64,000 nucleotides of DNA from Candidatus Gastranaerophilales bacterium. GTDB lineage: Bacteria > Cyanobacteriota > Vampirovibrionia > Gastranaerophilales > Gastranaerophilaceae. The notes beneath the pieces were generated by a model. It was not told the origin of the DNA and searched no databases. It was given only the letters and a program-made list of their open reading frames with translations. Both the position numbers and the translations under genes were made by a program. The stretch covers positions 166,986 to 230,985 of the forward strand of contig CALUQN010000001.1 of assembly GCA_944322945.1 (NCBI GenBank). The letters run 5' to 3'. This document shows, one piece after another, positions 46,569 through 56,726 of the stretch. Numbering within the stretch: the stretch's first letter is position 1; each line of letters begins with the position of its first letter.

Positions 46569-47405
46569 TTATTCGGCAATCTTATATTTAATGATAGAAT
46601 TTGAGCCTTGGGATGATATGTACAAAATATTTCCGCCGATATGAAGTCCGTAAGGTTTTTGAACATTCCCTAAAAGTACCGAAACATAACCGTTTTTGCC
46701 GACTTTTAGTACATTATTGTTATTATAGTTTGCGATATAAATATTGTCATCAGAGTCGCTTGCCATACCAATCGGACCATTGAGTCGGGAATCTTTCAGA
46801 AAAACCAGCCGTCTGCCGTCGTTTGTAATCTTATATACAATGTTATCGGAAAAACCTGCAACATAGAGGTTCCCCTCTTTATCAGTAGTAATCCCTGTCG
46901 GGCTTGTAATTTCTTCGTAAATCCCCGGTTTTGCCGTCTCAGAATCCGCTTTCAGCTGGTCTGCTTTTATTGTCTGCATATCAGAATTAAGAGTGTAGGC
47001 TAACTCTTGTGCTTTCTGGTAAATAGGTGCATTGGGCGGGATGATAGAAAGATACGACTTTGCATTATCAATTTGTTTTAATTTTGCGCTCAAATAAGCA
47101 GCTTTATACGTAGCTTCATAGTCATTAGGATTTCTTACTATAATTTGTTTAAAAGTCGAAAGTGCGGCGTCATACTGCTGCAAATACTCTAAAATTGACC
47201 CGAGATTAAAATAAGCATCAGTGTAGTTTGGGTCTAGCTCAATAGCTTTTCTGAAAGCTTCCATTGATTTGTCGTACAGTCCGACCTTGTAATGGTCAAC
47301 CCCGAGGTTGTAATACAATTTAGCTTCCGTCGTGACATCTTCCGCTGCGGCGAAAGATGTCAGTCCGAATGCTAATATAAAAGCTGTTATTAACAGTTTT
47401 TTCAC
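46569..47405 (-). CDS. Secreted TPR plus NHL-repeat protein
   Basis: 278 residues; GTG start overlapping the malQ stop (TAGTG). Signal peptide MKKLLITAFILAFGLTSFAAA. Residues about 27-130 are three TPR units (YYNLGVDHYKVGLYDKSMEA, YFNLGSILEYLQQYDAALS). Residues about 160-275 are NHL-like beta-propeller repeats (GITTDKEGNLYVAGFSDN, GMASDSDDNIYIANYNNNN). This probably forms a scaffold for protein or glycan binding at the envelope. Coupling to malQ may be only positional. Confidence 0.8.
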   Translation of the reverse strand: MKKLLITAFILAFGLTSFAAAEDVTTEAKLYYNLGVDHYKVGLYDKSMEAFRKAIELDPNYTDAYFNLGSILEYLQQYDAALSTFKQIIVRNPNDYEATYKAAYLSAKLKQIDNAKSYLSIIPPNAPIYQKAQELAYTLNSDMQTIKADQLKADSETAKPGIYEEITSPTGITTDKEGNLYVAGFSDNIVYKITNDGRRLVFLKDSRLNGPIGMASDSDDNIYIANYNNNNVLKVGKNGYVSVLLGNVQKPYGLHIGGNILYISSQGSNSIIKYKIAE

Positions 47406-49273
47406 TACTTGCAGAGTTCCTCTAAATCTTCAATGAGTTTTGAATTTTTTTGAGAAAATTCACTTCCTCTTGCTATTATAGCAAGTTTCAGAATATTTGC
47501 AAGATTAATTGGAGTGAGCGTTTTGTAATTATCAGGGAGTCTCAAAGACCAATTCTGATCTCCTGATGTGCCTGGTCTGTTGTATACATCACAAATTTGG
47601 AAGAAGTCTGTGAAGAAAATCTGGATATTTTCAGCTTTAGAAGCAAAGATTTCAACTAATTTTGTTTCAGTCAAAAAGTCAACATCATCAGTCAATCTGA
47701 CGATAATGTCATCTTTGTTTTCACATTCAGCGAACAAATCATCAACGAGATTTTTTGCGTGCAGGTAACCTTCGTGTGTATGAATCATAGATTGTGCCCA
47801 CATTTTGATAGGTTCGTTGTCGTGAGTGCCGACCATTGCCCAGACATTTTTTTCAATATTGCAGCAGCGGTAAGGGTGTTCCGGCTTTTCCGGTACTACA
47901 AATTGAGTGAGGCGCATACCTTGCAGCTTGTATTCTTTCATAACAGCTGCAACAGGATTAGTCAAAGTTCCGAGGTCTTCGCAGACAATAGCATTTTTAT
48001 CAAGACCTTCTTCTTCTGCAGCAGCGATGACGATTTTTTCTATCAATCTGCCGTATTCTCTTATTTGAGCTTTAGTCAGTGATTTTACGCGTTTTTCTTT
48101 GTCAGGTTCGAGAGTTTCGTCCAAATCTGTAAGTTTCGCAATAGCAAACTGTTTCAGGAACGGGTGTTCCGGAGATGAATACAATCTGCCGGCGCCTTCT
48201 TCCACTTTCGGTTTTTTGCCTGCTTTGTAGACCCACGGGTCAATTAGTCCGACAATATGGTCAATTCTGACGCCTCCCGGGTTTTCGCGGAACATTTTTT
48301 TGTAAAGCTGTTTCATCAGCTGACCGCCTTCACCTAAAGAACCGTCAGCATTGTACATAGTTTCAGGATTCATAACCGGGAATCCCCACGCCTGACCGTC
48401 TTTTGAAAAATAATCAGGAGGGCAGCCAAGCATCCAGCCGTCCAAAAACAGTGATTGGTAAGCCCAGGTATCTCTGTCAGAAAATGCTACCTGACGGTCT
48501 GCAATCATTTTTATACCGTGTTCAAGCGCATATTCTCTTGTTTTTTCATTCTGTTTATACAGGATAAACTGGATAAACTTGTATTTTTCAATATCATCTT
48601 CGTATTTTTTGGAAATTTCATCTATGCGTTTTGCAAATTCCATTTTTTCTTCAATAGATTTAGGATTGAAAAGATTTTTGTCGGTTTCGGAATCCCAAAG
48701 CGGCCAGTAATCGTTACCGTGTTCGATGGACAGAGCTTCATAGAGGCTGTCTTTGTCGAGCCAGAAATCGTTACGGATTTTATATTCCTGAAATTCTTTC
48801 AAAAGTTTCTTATCAGGTTTTGCCTTGAAGTTCTGCCAGGCTTCAGTAAGCGCCTCTGCCTGTTTCTGATAAATGTATGCGTAGGCAGTTTTGCTTGTAT
48901 ATTTATTGGGATTGTTAGCGACAATATCGTCAAAAGTTTCTGAAGAGAGAATGCAGTGCCATTCAGGTGTTGTTAACTGTTTAAGATCAATAAAAAGCGG
49001 ATTGCCGGAAAAAATAGTACCGGTATAAGGAGAAGCGTCGCAGCCCTTAGTTTTACCAGCAGGTCCAAGCTGGATAGCGTTAAAAATTCCGGACGCAAAA
49101 TCAATAATTTCACGACCTCCATTAGAATTAATAGTCCCAAAACCGGTATTTTCGCCGTCAACAGCGGGGAAGCTGCCGCCGTGCATAATGAGTGCAAAAT
49201 TCTTTTTGTTTAACGCTTTAAGCGCTTTTTGAATAGTTTTAACCTTTTTTTTGTCATCTGTTTTACAAAGCAT
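47405..49273 (-). CDS. malQ: 4-alpha-glucanotransferase (GH77)
   Basis: 622 residues, about 120 longer than E. coli-type short MalQ forms. GH77 landmarks: KMIADRQVAFSDRDTW, the nucleophile region GGVRIDHIVGLIDPWVY, the acid/base region IVCEDLGTLTNPV and GTHDNEPIKMWA. It disproportionates malto-oligosaccharides in glycogen or maltodextrin metabolism. Several expected signatures are altered, such as GTHDNE for GTHDND. The ATG follows AGAGGTAA. Confidence 0.9.
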   Translation of the reverse strand: MLCKTDDKKKVKTIQKALKALNKKNFALIMHGGSFPAVDGENTGFGTINSNGGREIIDFASGIFNAIQLGPAGKTKGCDASPYTGTIFSGNPLFIDLKQLTTPEWHCILSSETFDDIVANNPNKYTSKTAYAYIYQKQAEALTEAWQNFKAKPDKKLLKEFQEYKIRNDFWLDKDSLYEALSIEHGNDYWPLWDSETDKNLFNPKSIEEKMEFAKRIDEISKKYEDDIEKYKFIQFILYKQNEKTREYALEHGIKMIADRQVAFSDRDTWAYQSLFLDGWMLGCPPDYFSKDGQAWGFPVMNPETMYNADGSLGEGGQLMKQLYKKMFRENPGGVRIDHIVGLIDPWVYKAGKKPKVEEGAGRLYSSPEHPFLKQFAIAKLTDLDETLEPDKEKRVKSLTKAQIREYGRLIEKIVIAAAEEEGLDKNAIVCEDLGTLTNPVAAVMKEYKLQGMRLTQFVVPEKPEHPYRCCNIEKNVWAMVGTHDNEPIKMWAQSMIHTHEGYLHAKNLVDDLFAECENKDDIIVRLTDDVDFLTETKLVEIFASKAENIQIFFTDFFQICDVYNRPGTSGDQNWSLRLPDNYKTLTPINLANILKLAIIARGSEFSQKNSKLIEDLEELCK

Positions 49274-49329
49274 AAATTACCTCTTTCCCAAAATAATCAA
49301 CAGTACAATATTATCATGTAAAAAAAAAT

Positions 49330-49740
49330 TAGCAAACATTATGTTTGCATCGTTACTATTTCCACAGACTGAAGAGCCGACTTTTGTTGATATGCAAGAA
49401 ACTTTAAAACTCTTTTAACAGCGGCTTTTAGTACGCCCATAAGAATTTTTTAATATTCACCCCTCTCCTGAACCAAGAGAGGGTAGGGGTGAGGTATGAG
49501 CCGTTAATTATTGCCCCCCCCCCTCACCCGAATCCGTAGCTCACTAACGTTTCGCACGGCATCTCCCTCTCCCCCATAGGGGCGAGGGGAAAGAGGTAGA
49601 GTCATTCTGAACCCGATAACAAATCAGGGGTGAAGAATCTCTTTTTATTGAGATTCTTCACCCTCTCACAAAACAGGACATTTTTCACAAAATTATATAT
49701 TTTGGAAAAAGTAGTCAAACGTGTTCAGTGTGACAGAATA
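49330..49740. repeat. Repeat-dense intergenic region
   Basis: No gene is seen between 49274 and 49791. Contents: palindrome GCAAACATTATGTTTGC (49332-49348), CCTCTC / GAGAGG hairpins, an inverted copy (49512-49592) of the repeat that sits between rplC and rplD, a CATTCTGAACCCG...GAAGAATCTC element (49602-49676) and, on the minus strand, a GACTACTTTTTCCAAAAT...GAAAAATGTCC element (49679-49720) whose other copy is at 54740-54780. Confidence 0.8.
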
Positions 49741-49791
49741 ATTCCTTCTGTTATATCAGAAGAGGGGGAAACTTTCCCCCTCTGATAATTT

Positions 49792-50103
49792 TTAAAGAGC
49801 TTGAATTGCCCGTTCCAGTGCTTCTGTTTCTGTTATGCCGTTGGCTGCAGCGTATTCTTTTAGCTTGTTTATGGATTCTTCACTTAGCCGTCTGTTAAAA
49901 GGTATCCGCGGATTTTCACATTTCCTTCCGGCGTTTTCTCTTCTTCCGCCCCAGCCGCCTTTTCCGTGACATCCGCCCCCGTGACAATGCCCTTTGCCTC
50001 CGCCGTGGCAGTGGTGTTCCCCATTGTGCCCGCAGTGTCCCTCGTGGTTACAAGCTTCCCCGTGTTCACGGCATTCGCCGTTTAAATTTTCTTCATCAAA
50101 CAT
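49792..50103 (-). CDS. His/Cys/Gly-rich protein with C-terminal ribbon-helix-helix-like segment
   Basis: 103 residues; the ATG follows AAAGGAGGCGAT. Residues 10-55 are packed with Cys, His and Gly (CNHEGHCGHNGEHHCHGGG, repeated CHGGG), a likely metal-binding tail. The last 40 residues (RIPFNRRLSEESINKLKEYA, then NGITETEALERAIQAL) look like an Arc/CopG-type ribbon-helix-helix DNA-binding unit. A metal-responsive repressor is a reasonable guess but no family is recognised. It is driven by an exact consensus promoter and appears monocistronic. Confidence 0.65.
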   Translation of the reverse strand: MFDEENLNGECREHGEACNHEGHCGHNGEHHCHGGGKGHCHGGGCHGKGGWGGRRENAGRKCENPRIPFNRRLSEESINKLKEYAAANGITETEALERAIQAL

Positions 50104-50124
50104 TTTATCGCCTCCTTTATGTAT

Positions 50125-50153
50125 ATTATAACATATTATTTTGATTTTGTCAA
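50125..50153 (-). promoter_or_regulatory. Consensus sigma-70 promoter of the His-rich protein gene
   Basis: Exact TTGACA (50148-50153 on the minus strand), 17-base spacer, exact TATAAT (50125-50130), 22 bases before the ATG. It is the strongest promoter in the window by sequence. Such a perfect promoter usually implies tight repression. Confidence 0.88.
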
Positions 50154-50288
50154 TACATTTTCAAAATTTTATTAAGTTTGTAAAGATTTTAACTTGTTAC
50201 AATTTTTAATTTATTTACAATAACGACTGCTGGTTGTATTATTATATAGAGAGATGATTGTATATAGTGATTTTTTTCAGGAGGACAA

Positions 50289-51614
50289 GTGTCTGAAAAA
50301 TTTTATATAAAAGGCGGAACCCCTTTAAAAGGCGAAGTATCAATAGGCGGAGCTAAAAACTCTGTTTTAAAGCTTATGGCTGCTGCTATATTGGCAAAAG
50401 GTGAGACTAAGATATATAATGTTCCGGATTTGACTGATGTTGAGATTATGTTGAGCGTAATTGAGCAATTAGGTGCTAAGACTGCTTACAATAAAACAGA
50501 AAAGTCATTGACGATAGATGCAACCGATATTACAAGCGTTACAGCGAAATATGAACTTGTAAGTAAAATGCGTGCGTCATTCATTATTTTGGGTGCGCTG
50601 GTAACCAGATGCAAAGAAGCTATAGTTGCCCTTCCGGGCGGCTGCGCTATCGGTGAAAGACGGGTTGATTTCCATATTAAGGGGCTGGAAGCTCTAGGAG
50701 CAAAAATAAAAATTGAAAACGGTTATGTTCACGCCAAGGCAAACAAGCTTGTCGGTACTGATATTTATTTGGATCTGCCGTCAGTGGGTGCAACGGAAAA
50801 CCTTATGCTTGCTGCAGTACTAGCGGAAGGCTCTACCAGAATTCAAAACGCCGCGCAGGAACCTGAAATTGTTGATCTTGCAAACTTTTTGAATGCCATG
50901 GGCGCAGATGTTATCGGGGCAGGTACATCAGAACTCGTTATCAACGGTGTAAAACAGGCTGACCTTCACCCGATTGAATACACGACAATTCCTGACAGAA
51001 TTGAAGCTGGTACATTTATGGCTGCTATTATTGCCACAAAAGGTAAAGCAGTTATTAAAAATGTATTCCCTGCTCACCTGACGTTTTTCACGGATAAACT
51101 CTTAAAAATGGGTGCGAATATCAAGCTTGTCGACCCGACAACGCTTGAGGTCAGCTGCAAAAACCGTTTGAATTCGATAAATTTTGTTACCCAGCCTTAC
51201 CCGGGTTTCCCTACAGATTTGCAATCAATGGCTATGGCTCTTTTGACAACTGCAAACGGTGTCGGGATTATCACGGAAAGCCTGTATGAAAACAGATTTA
51301 TGCAGGTGCCAGATTTGAGAAGAATGGGGGCTGACATCCATCAGGACAGAAATCACGCGATTATTAAAGGTGTTAAAAAATTAACCGGCGCGACTCTGAC
51401 CGCAAGTGACCTGAGAGCCGGCGCTTCTCTGGTCGTCGCTGCTCTTATGGCTGAAGGCAATTCTGTTATTGAAAAATTACATCATATAGATAGAGGATAC
51501 GAAAATTTTGAAGTTAAGCTAAGATTGTTAGGAGCGAAGATAGAGAGAAAAGATGATGAAATAATTTCTCCTGTTGACCTAACGGAGGGTACTAGGAATG
51601 AATCCTACTTATAA
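50289..51614 (+). CDS. murA: UDP-N-acetylglucosamine 1-carboxyvinyltransferase
   Basis: 441 residues; GTG start after CAGGAGGAC. The inside-out alpha/beta fold is complete: GGAKNSVLKLMAAAILA near 20, catalytic Cys119 in ALPGGCAIGERRVDFHI, TIPDRIEAGTFMAA and PYPGFPTDLQSMAMALL. It transfers enolpyruvate to UDP-GlcNAc, the first step of murein synthesis; the Cys makes it potentially fosfomycin-sensitive. Its end overlaps the next gene by 17 bases. Confidence 0.95.
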   Translation: MSEKFYIKGGTPLKGEVSIGGAKNSVLKLMAAAILAKGETKIYNVPDLTDVEIMLSVIEQLGAKTAYNKTEKSLTIDATDITSVTAKYELVSKMRASFIILGALVTRCKEAIVALPGGCAIGERRVDFHIKGLEALGAKIKIENGYVHAKANKLVGTDIYLDLPSVGATENLMLAAVLAEGSTRIQNAAQEPEIVDLANFLNAMGADVIGAGTSELVINGVKQADLHPIEYTTIPDRIEAGTFMAAIIATKGKAVIKNVFPAHLTFFTDKLLKMGANIKLVDPTTLEVSCKNRLNSINFVTQPYPGFPTDLQSMAMALLTTANGVGIITESLYENRFMQVPDLRRMGADIHQDRNHAIIKGVKKLTGATLTASDLRAGASLVVAALMAEGNSVIEKLHHIDRGYENFEVKLRLLGAKIERKDDEIISPVDLTEGTRNESYL

Positions 51615-51936
51615 ACGATGGTATGATCACGATCCACTGCTATTAGAGGTAATTGAGCTTTTAAGAAATTACCAGACAGAGTTGCATGCTCAAGCTGAAA
51701 TATTTTTGCAAAAGATTGAAGAAAAAGTTTCTAAAGAAACTGTCGATAAATTCTACGCAATGGTTAAACCTGTAAATGCTAACAATCGCTGGTATGATAA
51801 AGACCCTGTTATCTCAAAGACAGTTGAAATTTTGAGAATAGTGCCCCCGGAAGCTCAAAAAATCTGCGCTCAAAACTTCATCAAAACACTCAAAGATATG
51901 GGGATTGAATACGAAAGCCCTAATAAAGATAAATAA
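51598..51936 (+). CDS. Small protein with two RWYDxDP repeats
   Basis: 112 residues, translationally coupled to murA. It consists of two homologous units: KRWYDHDPLLLEVIELLRNY (about 6-40) and NRWYDKDPVISKTVEILR (about 62-100), each followed by a helix with AEIFLQKI / AQNFIKTLKD. No family is recognised. Coupling to murA suggests a role near cell-wall synthesis, but that is inference. Confidence 0.7.
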   Translation: MNPTYKRWYDHDPLLLEVIELLRNYQTELHAQAEIFLQKIEEKVSKETVDKFYAMVKPVNANNRWYDKDPVISKTVEILRIVPPEAQKICAQNFIKTLKDMGIEYESPNKDK

Positions 51937-52014
51937 ATTCGGATAAAGCCTCTGAACGACGAGTAATCTACGAATTTGTCTGATTTATCATTTAAAATTT
52001 TTTATTTGTGCACT

Positions 52015-52045
52015 AAAAAGCCCTGATTGAATATCAGGGCTTTTT
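52015..52045. terminator. Bidirectional terminator between murA operon and clpC
   Basis: Perfect 13-base stem AAAAAGCCCTGAT / ATCAGGGCTTTTT with a five-base loop, between the two converging transcripts. Confidence 0.93.
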
Positions 52046-52058
52046 AAATTATTATTGT

Positions 52059-54599
52059 TTATTGTTGAATTTCCTGTTCATCCGGCTGGGGATTTTCTTC
52101 CGGTTGTTCCGCAGTATCATCTTTTTTAGATTTTTTCTTAGCGGCTTTTTCAAACGTAATCTTGTCATCTACAAGCGTCAGTCTGATTGTGTCGCCCTGC
52201 GAGTATTTGCCGGAGAGAATTTCTTCTGCAAGATTATCTTCAATCTTACGCTGGATTAATCTTCTCAGCGGTCTTGCACCGTAAGCTTCTGAATATCCGT
52301 CTTTTGCCAGATGATCTTTAACTTCATCCGTAACCTCAACAGACAGGTTCTTTTCTTCAAGACGTTTGAATAGGTCTTTCAGCATTAAATCAACAATTTG
52401 TCTGATTTCTTCCTTGCTCAGATGAGAGAATACGATTGTTTCATCAATACGGTTAAGAAATTCAGGTCTAAAAGCTTTTTTCATTTCTTCCGTAACTGTT
52501 TCTTTAAGTTTTTCGTATTTGTCTTTTGATTCATCATCAGCAGTTGAGAAACCGAGTTTTGAAGTTGTTGTAATCATGCTTGCACCAACGTTTGAAGTCA
52601 TGATAATGATAGTGTTTTTGAAATTGATGTGGCGACCTTTAGCATCAGTCAATCTGCCATCATCAAGGATTTGCAGCATGATGTTAAACACATCAGGGTG
52701 AGCTTTTTCAATTTCGTCAAACAAAACAACGGAATAAGGTTTCTTTCTGATGAGTTCAGTAAGGTGCCCGCCGTCATCGTAGCCGACATATCCCGGAGGT
52801 GAACCGATGAGTTTTGCAGTCGAATGTTTTTCCATAAATTCAGACATGTCAACTCTTATCATATTATCTTCGGAGCCGAACACAGCTTCTGCGAGGGCTT
52901 TTGCAAGCTCGGTTTTACCAACACCGGTAGGACCGGCAAAGATAAAGCTTCCGATAGGTCTGTTCGGACTTTTTAAGCCGACTCTTGCACGTCTGATAGC
53001 TTTAGAAATAGCTACTACAGCATCGTGCTGACCAACTACACGTTTGTGAAGAGTTTCTTCCAGTTTAAGAAGTCTTTCACTTTCGCCTTCGGTCAGTTTA
53101 GTTACCGGAACGCCTGTCATTGTGGCAATAACTTCAGCAATATTTTCAGCTGTGACCGTCGGTCTGTTCGCTTCGTGTTCTTCTTTCCATCTTACGGACA
53201 TTTCTCTGATTCGGTCTTTCAGGTCAGCTTCTTCATCTCTTAATTGTGATGCGCGTTCAAATTCCTGATTTCTGATAGCGTCTTCCTTGTCTTTAATAAG
53301 AGCGCGAAGTTCTTTTTCAAGTTCTTTGCCTTCCGGTGAAAGTGTAGAAACTTTCAGGCGGACTTTAGAACTGGCTTCATCAAGTACGTCAATTGCCTTA
53401 TCCGGCAGAAATCTATCCGTGATATATTTGCTTGACAATTTAACTGCGGCGACAATAGCTTCGTCAGAAATATTCAGAGAGTGGTGTTCTTCATATTTTG
53501 GACGCAGACCTTTGATAATTTCGATAGATTCATCAATAGACGGCTCGTCAATTATTACGGATTGGAAACGTCTTTCAAGAGCGGAATCCTTTTCGACATA
53601 TTTTCTATATTCATCAAGAGTTGTTGCGCCAATAACCTGAATTTCGCCTCTTGAAAGCGCCGGTTTCAGAATATTTGCCGCGTCAATTGCACCTTCTGCG
53701 GCACCTGCACCGATAAGTGTGTGCATTTCATCAATTACAAGGATGATATTACCGGCTTGTCTGATTTCGTCCATAATTTTTTTCAAGCGTTCTTCAAACT
53801 CACCGCGGTATTTAGTACCGGCTACTAGGAGCCCCATATCAAGCTGGATAACTTTTTTACCGTCAAGAATATCCGGAACTTCCGCATTAACAATTCTTAT
53901 AGCAAGTCCTTCAGCCACAGCTGTCTTACCAACGCCTGGTTCACCTATAAGCACCGGGTTATTTTTTGTACGTCTTGCAAGAATTTGAATAACGCGTTCA
54001 ATTTCTTTTTCTCTGCCGACAACAGGATCAAGTCGGAGTTCCTGTGCCGCGAGGGTCAAATCTCTGCCAAACTCGTCGAGGCTTGGGGTTTTTGTTTTTC
54101 CGCCGGAAGATGATGACGATGAAGAAGATGATGATGAAGATGAACCGGAAGATACAGACGGCTTTGATTCGCCGAGCATCTTGACTACATTACTTCTAAT
54201 CTTGTTCAAATCAACGCCGAGATTTTCCAGAACCCTGGCAGCAACACCTTCGCCTTCGCGGATAAGTCCGAGGAGTAAGTGTTCTGTACCTATATAATTA
54301 TGACCTAATTGTCTGGCTTCATCCCATGACAATTCCAAAACTCTTTTAGCACGGGGGGTAAAAGGGATTTCAACAGCGACAAAACCTGAGCCGCGGCCGA
54401 TAATTTTTTCTACTTCAGCTCTGGCATCTTTCAGTGTTACGCCCATAGATTTAAGGGTTTTAGCGGCAACGCCGGTTCCTTCTCCAATGAGCCCTAATAG
54501 AACCTGTTCTGTCCCTACGAAATTATGTCCCAAGCGTCTGGCTTCTTCTTGAGCCAGCATAATGACCTTGATAGCCTTTTCCGTAAAACGTTCAAACAT
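52059..54599 (-). CDS. clpC: ATP-dependent Clp protease ATP-binding subunit ClpC
   Basis: 846 residues, full length. Two Clp-N repeats (about 1-150), a 14-Ser linker tract near 155-170, AAA+ module 1 with [15 protein letters not shown], a UVR-containing coiled middle domain ([21 protein letters not shown]) and AAA+ module 2 with [16 protein letters not shown]. It unfolds proteins for ClpP. The C-terminal tail is Lys/Asp/Glu-rich. The poly-Ser tract is coded by varied repeats of TCA/TCT-type codons and may vary in length. Confidence 0.96.
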   Translation of the reverse strand: MFERFTEKAIKVIMLAQEEARRLGHNFVGTEQVLLGLIGEGTGVAAKTLKSMGVTLKDARAEVEKIIGRGSGFVAVEIPFTPRAKRVLELSWDEARQLGHNYIGTEHLLLGLIREGEGVAARVLENLGVDLNKIRSNVVKMLGESKPSVSSGSSSSSSSSSSSSSGGKTKTPSLDEFGRDLTLAAQELRLDPVVGREKEIERVIQILARRTKNNPVLIGEPGVGKTAVAEGLAIRIVNAEVPDILDGKKVIQLDMGLLVAGTKYRGEFEERLKKIMDEIRQAGNIILVIDEMHTLIGAGAAEGAIDAANILKPALSRGEIQVIGATTLDEYRKYVEKDSALERRFQSVIIDEPSIDESIEIIKGLRPKYEEHHSLNISDEAIVAAVKLSSKYITDRFLPDKAIDVLDEASSKVRLKVSTLSPEGKELEKELRALIKDKEDAIRNQEFERASQLRDEEADLKDRIREMSVRWKEEHEANRPTVTAENIAEVIATMTGVPVTKLTEGESERLLKLEETLHKRVVGQHDAVVAISKAIRRARVGLKSPNRPIGSFIFAGPTGVGKTELAKALAEAVFGSEDNMIRVDMSEFMEKHSTAKLIGSPPGYVGYDDGGHLTELIRKKPYSVVLFDEIEKAHPDVFNIMLQILDDGRLTDAKGRHINFKNTIIIMTSNVGASMITTTSKLGFSTADDESKDKYEKLKETVTEEMKKAFRPEFLNRIDETIVFSHLSKEEIRQIVDLMLKDLFKRLEEKNLSVEVTDEVKDHLAKDGYSEAYGARPLRRLIQRKIEDNLAEEILSGKYSQGDTIRLTLVDDKITFEKAAKKKSKKDDTAEQPEENPQPDEQEIQQ

Positions 54600-54680
54600 T
54601 ATTTATATTTGCTCCTATACTCTACTTATTTTGATATATATTGTACATAAAAAACAAAAAACTTTCAAGGGGGGATGTAT

Positions 54681-54925
54681 GGGAGTTATATATCAAATTC
54701 CACTAATAATAGCAAAAATTGTCACCCTGAACTTGGTTGACTACTTTTTCCAAAATCTTTGATTTTGTGAAAAATGTCCGGTTTCCCGCAGGGTCTTATA
54801 TTGTGAAAAGTGTATGTAAATCGCTATAGTGGTAAGATTCCGAAACACGGAGGTCAATCCGACATTCGTAATGACATTATGCTTATCTTTTAATAATATT
54901 TGGTGGAAACATATATACAAATCCC
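54681..54925. mobile_element. MITE-like element 3, abutting the large transposon
   Basis: The left end is GGGAGTTATATATCAAATTCC. The right end ends GGTGGAAAC...AAATCCC, the approximate inverse. The interior (54719-54790) carries a GTCACCCTGAAC...GACTACTTTTTCC repeat also found inverted at 49.7 kb. It ends exactly where the 8-bp target duplication of the large transposon begins, so the transposon inserted directly beside it. Confidence 0.55.
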
Positions 54926-54933
54926 AAATAAAT

Positions 54934-54960
54934 GGGACTTATATCGCAGTTTACACTAAA
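54934..54960 (+). repeat. Left terminal inverted repeat of the transposon
   Basis: Begins GGGACTTATATCGCAG and ends CACTAAA; 26 of 27 positions match the right end. It is preceded directly by the target duplication AAATAAAT. A hairpin with nine-base arms (AACAGGGTT-like, 54959-55002) follows straight inside the element. Confidence 0.92.
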
Positions 54961-55113
54961 CAGGGTTAAAAAGCATACGTAGCAATTATTTCAACCCTGT
55001 TAGTATCATTTTTCACTCTTTCATTTTCCTGTCAAAAATTTTTTCATCCAAAACTTAGATGAGTCATCTAGGTACCTAAAAAGTAGACACAAAGAAAACG
55101 AAAGGATGAAAAA

Positions 55114-56418
55114 ATGAACAACGAAATTAAATGTCCGAAATGCGGAGAAATTTTTCAGGCAGATGAAACTCTTTATACTGCTATTGTTAAACAGGTTAGA
55201 AACAAAGAGTTTCAAAAAGATTTAAAGGACAAAGAAGCTCAATTTGAAAAAGATAAACAGAACCTGCTTATATCTGCCAGACTTGAAATGGAGAAAACTT
55301 TTGACAGGGAAATAAACGCTAAAAAAGCTGAAATAATACAATTAAAATCAGAGATAAAATCCGCTCAAATAGCAAATCAGGCTGAGATTAACAAAATTAT
55401 TTCAGAAAAGGACAGTGAAGTTAATGAACTTAAATACAGGTTAGAAACTTTCAATAAAGACAAAGAGCGTGAAATTGCAAATATTGTGGTGGATATGAAT
55501 AATAAACTTACTGCTCAGGAAAAGTTTATCTTAAAGATTACTAATGAAAGCGAGCTTGCTGAAAAAGAGTATAAACTGCGTGAACAGAGTCTTAAAGAAA
55601 AATATGAAACAGAGATAAAATTTAAGAATGATGAAATTGAACGTTTAAAAGATTACAAGCTGAAATTATCTACAAAAATGGTAGGAGAAAGTCTTGAACA
55701 GCACTGTGAGATTGAGTTTGAAAAGTTGCGTGCTACAGGATTTAAAGCTGCTTATTTTGAAAAAGATAATGAGGTTAAATCAGGCAGTAAGGGTGATTAT
55801 ATTTACAGGGATTATGATACTGACGGTAATGAATTTATCTCAATAATGTTTGAGATGAAAAACGAAGCTGATACTACTTCTACAAAGAAGAAAAATACTG
55901 ATTTCTTAAAAGAACTGGATAAAGACCGCCGTGAGAAAAAGTGTGAGTATGCTGTTCTTGTTTCAATGCTTGAGCCTGAGAATGAGTTGTATAACAACGG
56001 AATTGTAGAGATGTCGCATTATTACGAGAAAATGTATGTAATACGACCGCAATTTTTTATTCCGATAATCACGGTTTTAAGAAATGCAGCGTTGAACTCT
56101 TTAGAATACAGGAAGGAACTTGCTGTAGTGAGAGCACAGAATATAGATGTAGCGAACTTTGAAGCAGCCATGAATGATTTTAAAGAGAAGTTTTCAAAGA
56201 ATTACGAGCAGGCAAGTAAGAAGTTTAAAATTGCTATAGATGAGATTGATAAAACAATAGAACGTTTACAAAAAACTAAAGAAGCGTTGTTATCTTCTGA
56301 AAACAATCTGCGGTTAGCAAATAACAAAGCGGAAGATTTAACAATTAAGAAACTTACTAAGAATAATCCGACTATGCAGAAGAAGTTTGAAGCACTAAGG
56401 ATTGCCCCAAAAAGATAA
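55114..56418 (+). CDS. DUF2130 domain protein (coiled coil plus nuclease-like core)
   Basis: 434 residues; the ATG follows GAAAGGATGAAAA. A single CxxC ([10 protein letters not shown]) opens the protein. Residues about 20-205 are a long charged coiled coil. The DUF2130 core follows with [11 protein letters not shown] and [14 protein letters not shown], in which an Asp and an ExK-type pair resemble the PD-(D/E)xK nuclease active site. Helices end the protein. The family has been predicted to be nucleolytic; the defence role here is inferred from its neighbours. It is the first cargo gene of the transposon and has its own terminator. Confidence 0.8.
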   Translation: MNNEIKCPKCGEIFQADETLYTAIVKQVRNKEFQKDLKDKEAQFEKDKQNLLISARLEMEKTFDREINAKKAEIIQLKSEIKSAQIANQAEINKIISEKDSEVNELKYRLETFNKDKEREIANIVVDMNNKLTAQEKFILKITNESELAEKEYKLREQSLKEKYETEIKFKNDEIERLKDYKLKLSTKMVGESLEQHCEIEFEKLRATGFKAAYFEKDNEVKSGSKGDYIYRDYDTDGNEFISIMFEMKNEADTTSTKKKNTDFLKELDKDRREKKCEYAVLVSMLEPENELYNNGIVEMSHYYEKMYVIRPQFFIPIITVLRNAALNSLEYRKELAVVRAQNIDVANFEAAMNDFKEKFSKNYEQASKKFKIAIDEIDKTIERLQKTKEALLSSENNLRLANNKAEDLTIKKLTKNNPTMQKKFEALRIAPKR

Positions 56419-56432
56419 ATTTTCAACAGAAG

Positions 56433-56470
56433 GGCAGTAATAGAAGAGTCTATTGCTGCCTGTTTTTATT
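56433..56470 (+). terminator. Terminator after the DUF2130 gene
   Basis: Twelve-base stem GGCAGTAATAGA / TCTATTGCTGCC with one T-G pair and a four-base loop, then TGTTTTTATT. The rest of the gap up to 56726 is AT-rich; I see nothing coding in it. Confidence 0.85.
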
Positions 56471-56726
56471 TCATTTAATCTTCCAGCAAAATACAATAAA
56501 TATCAGTCCGATTAGTAACTGGTGATATTTTACAATTTGGATATGTCAATTCGGACAGAGTAAATTTGTTAAATATTTGTATGCGTTATACTCTTGTTCT
56601 GTCGTTGAAATTTCTTTATCTATGGTGAGAATTTCTTATATTTCGAGTATAAGTTATAGTTTTTAGAATCAGCAAATTTACGTTGAAAAATCAAAAAGTT
56701 TGTATTATTGTTAATTTGAGGCTTCT

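Noticed and set aside
54673..54933. MITE 3 and the transposon sharing one target duplication
   Set aside because: The left flank of MITE 3 (GGATGTAT) differs from AAATAAAT.
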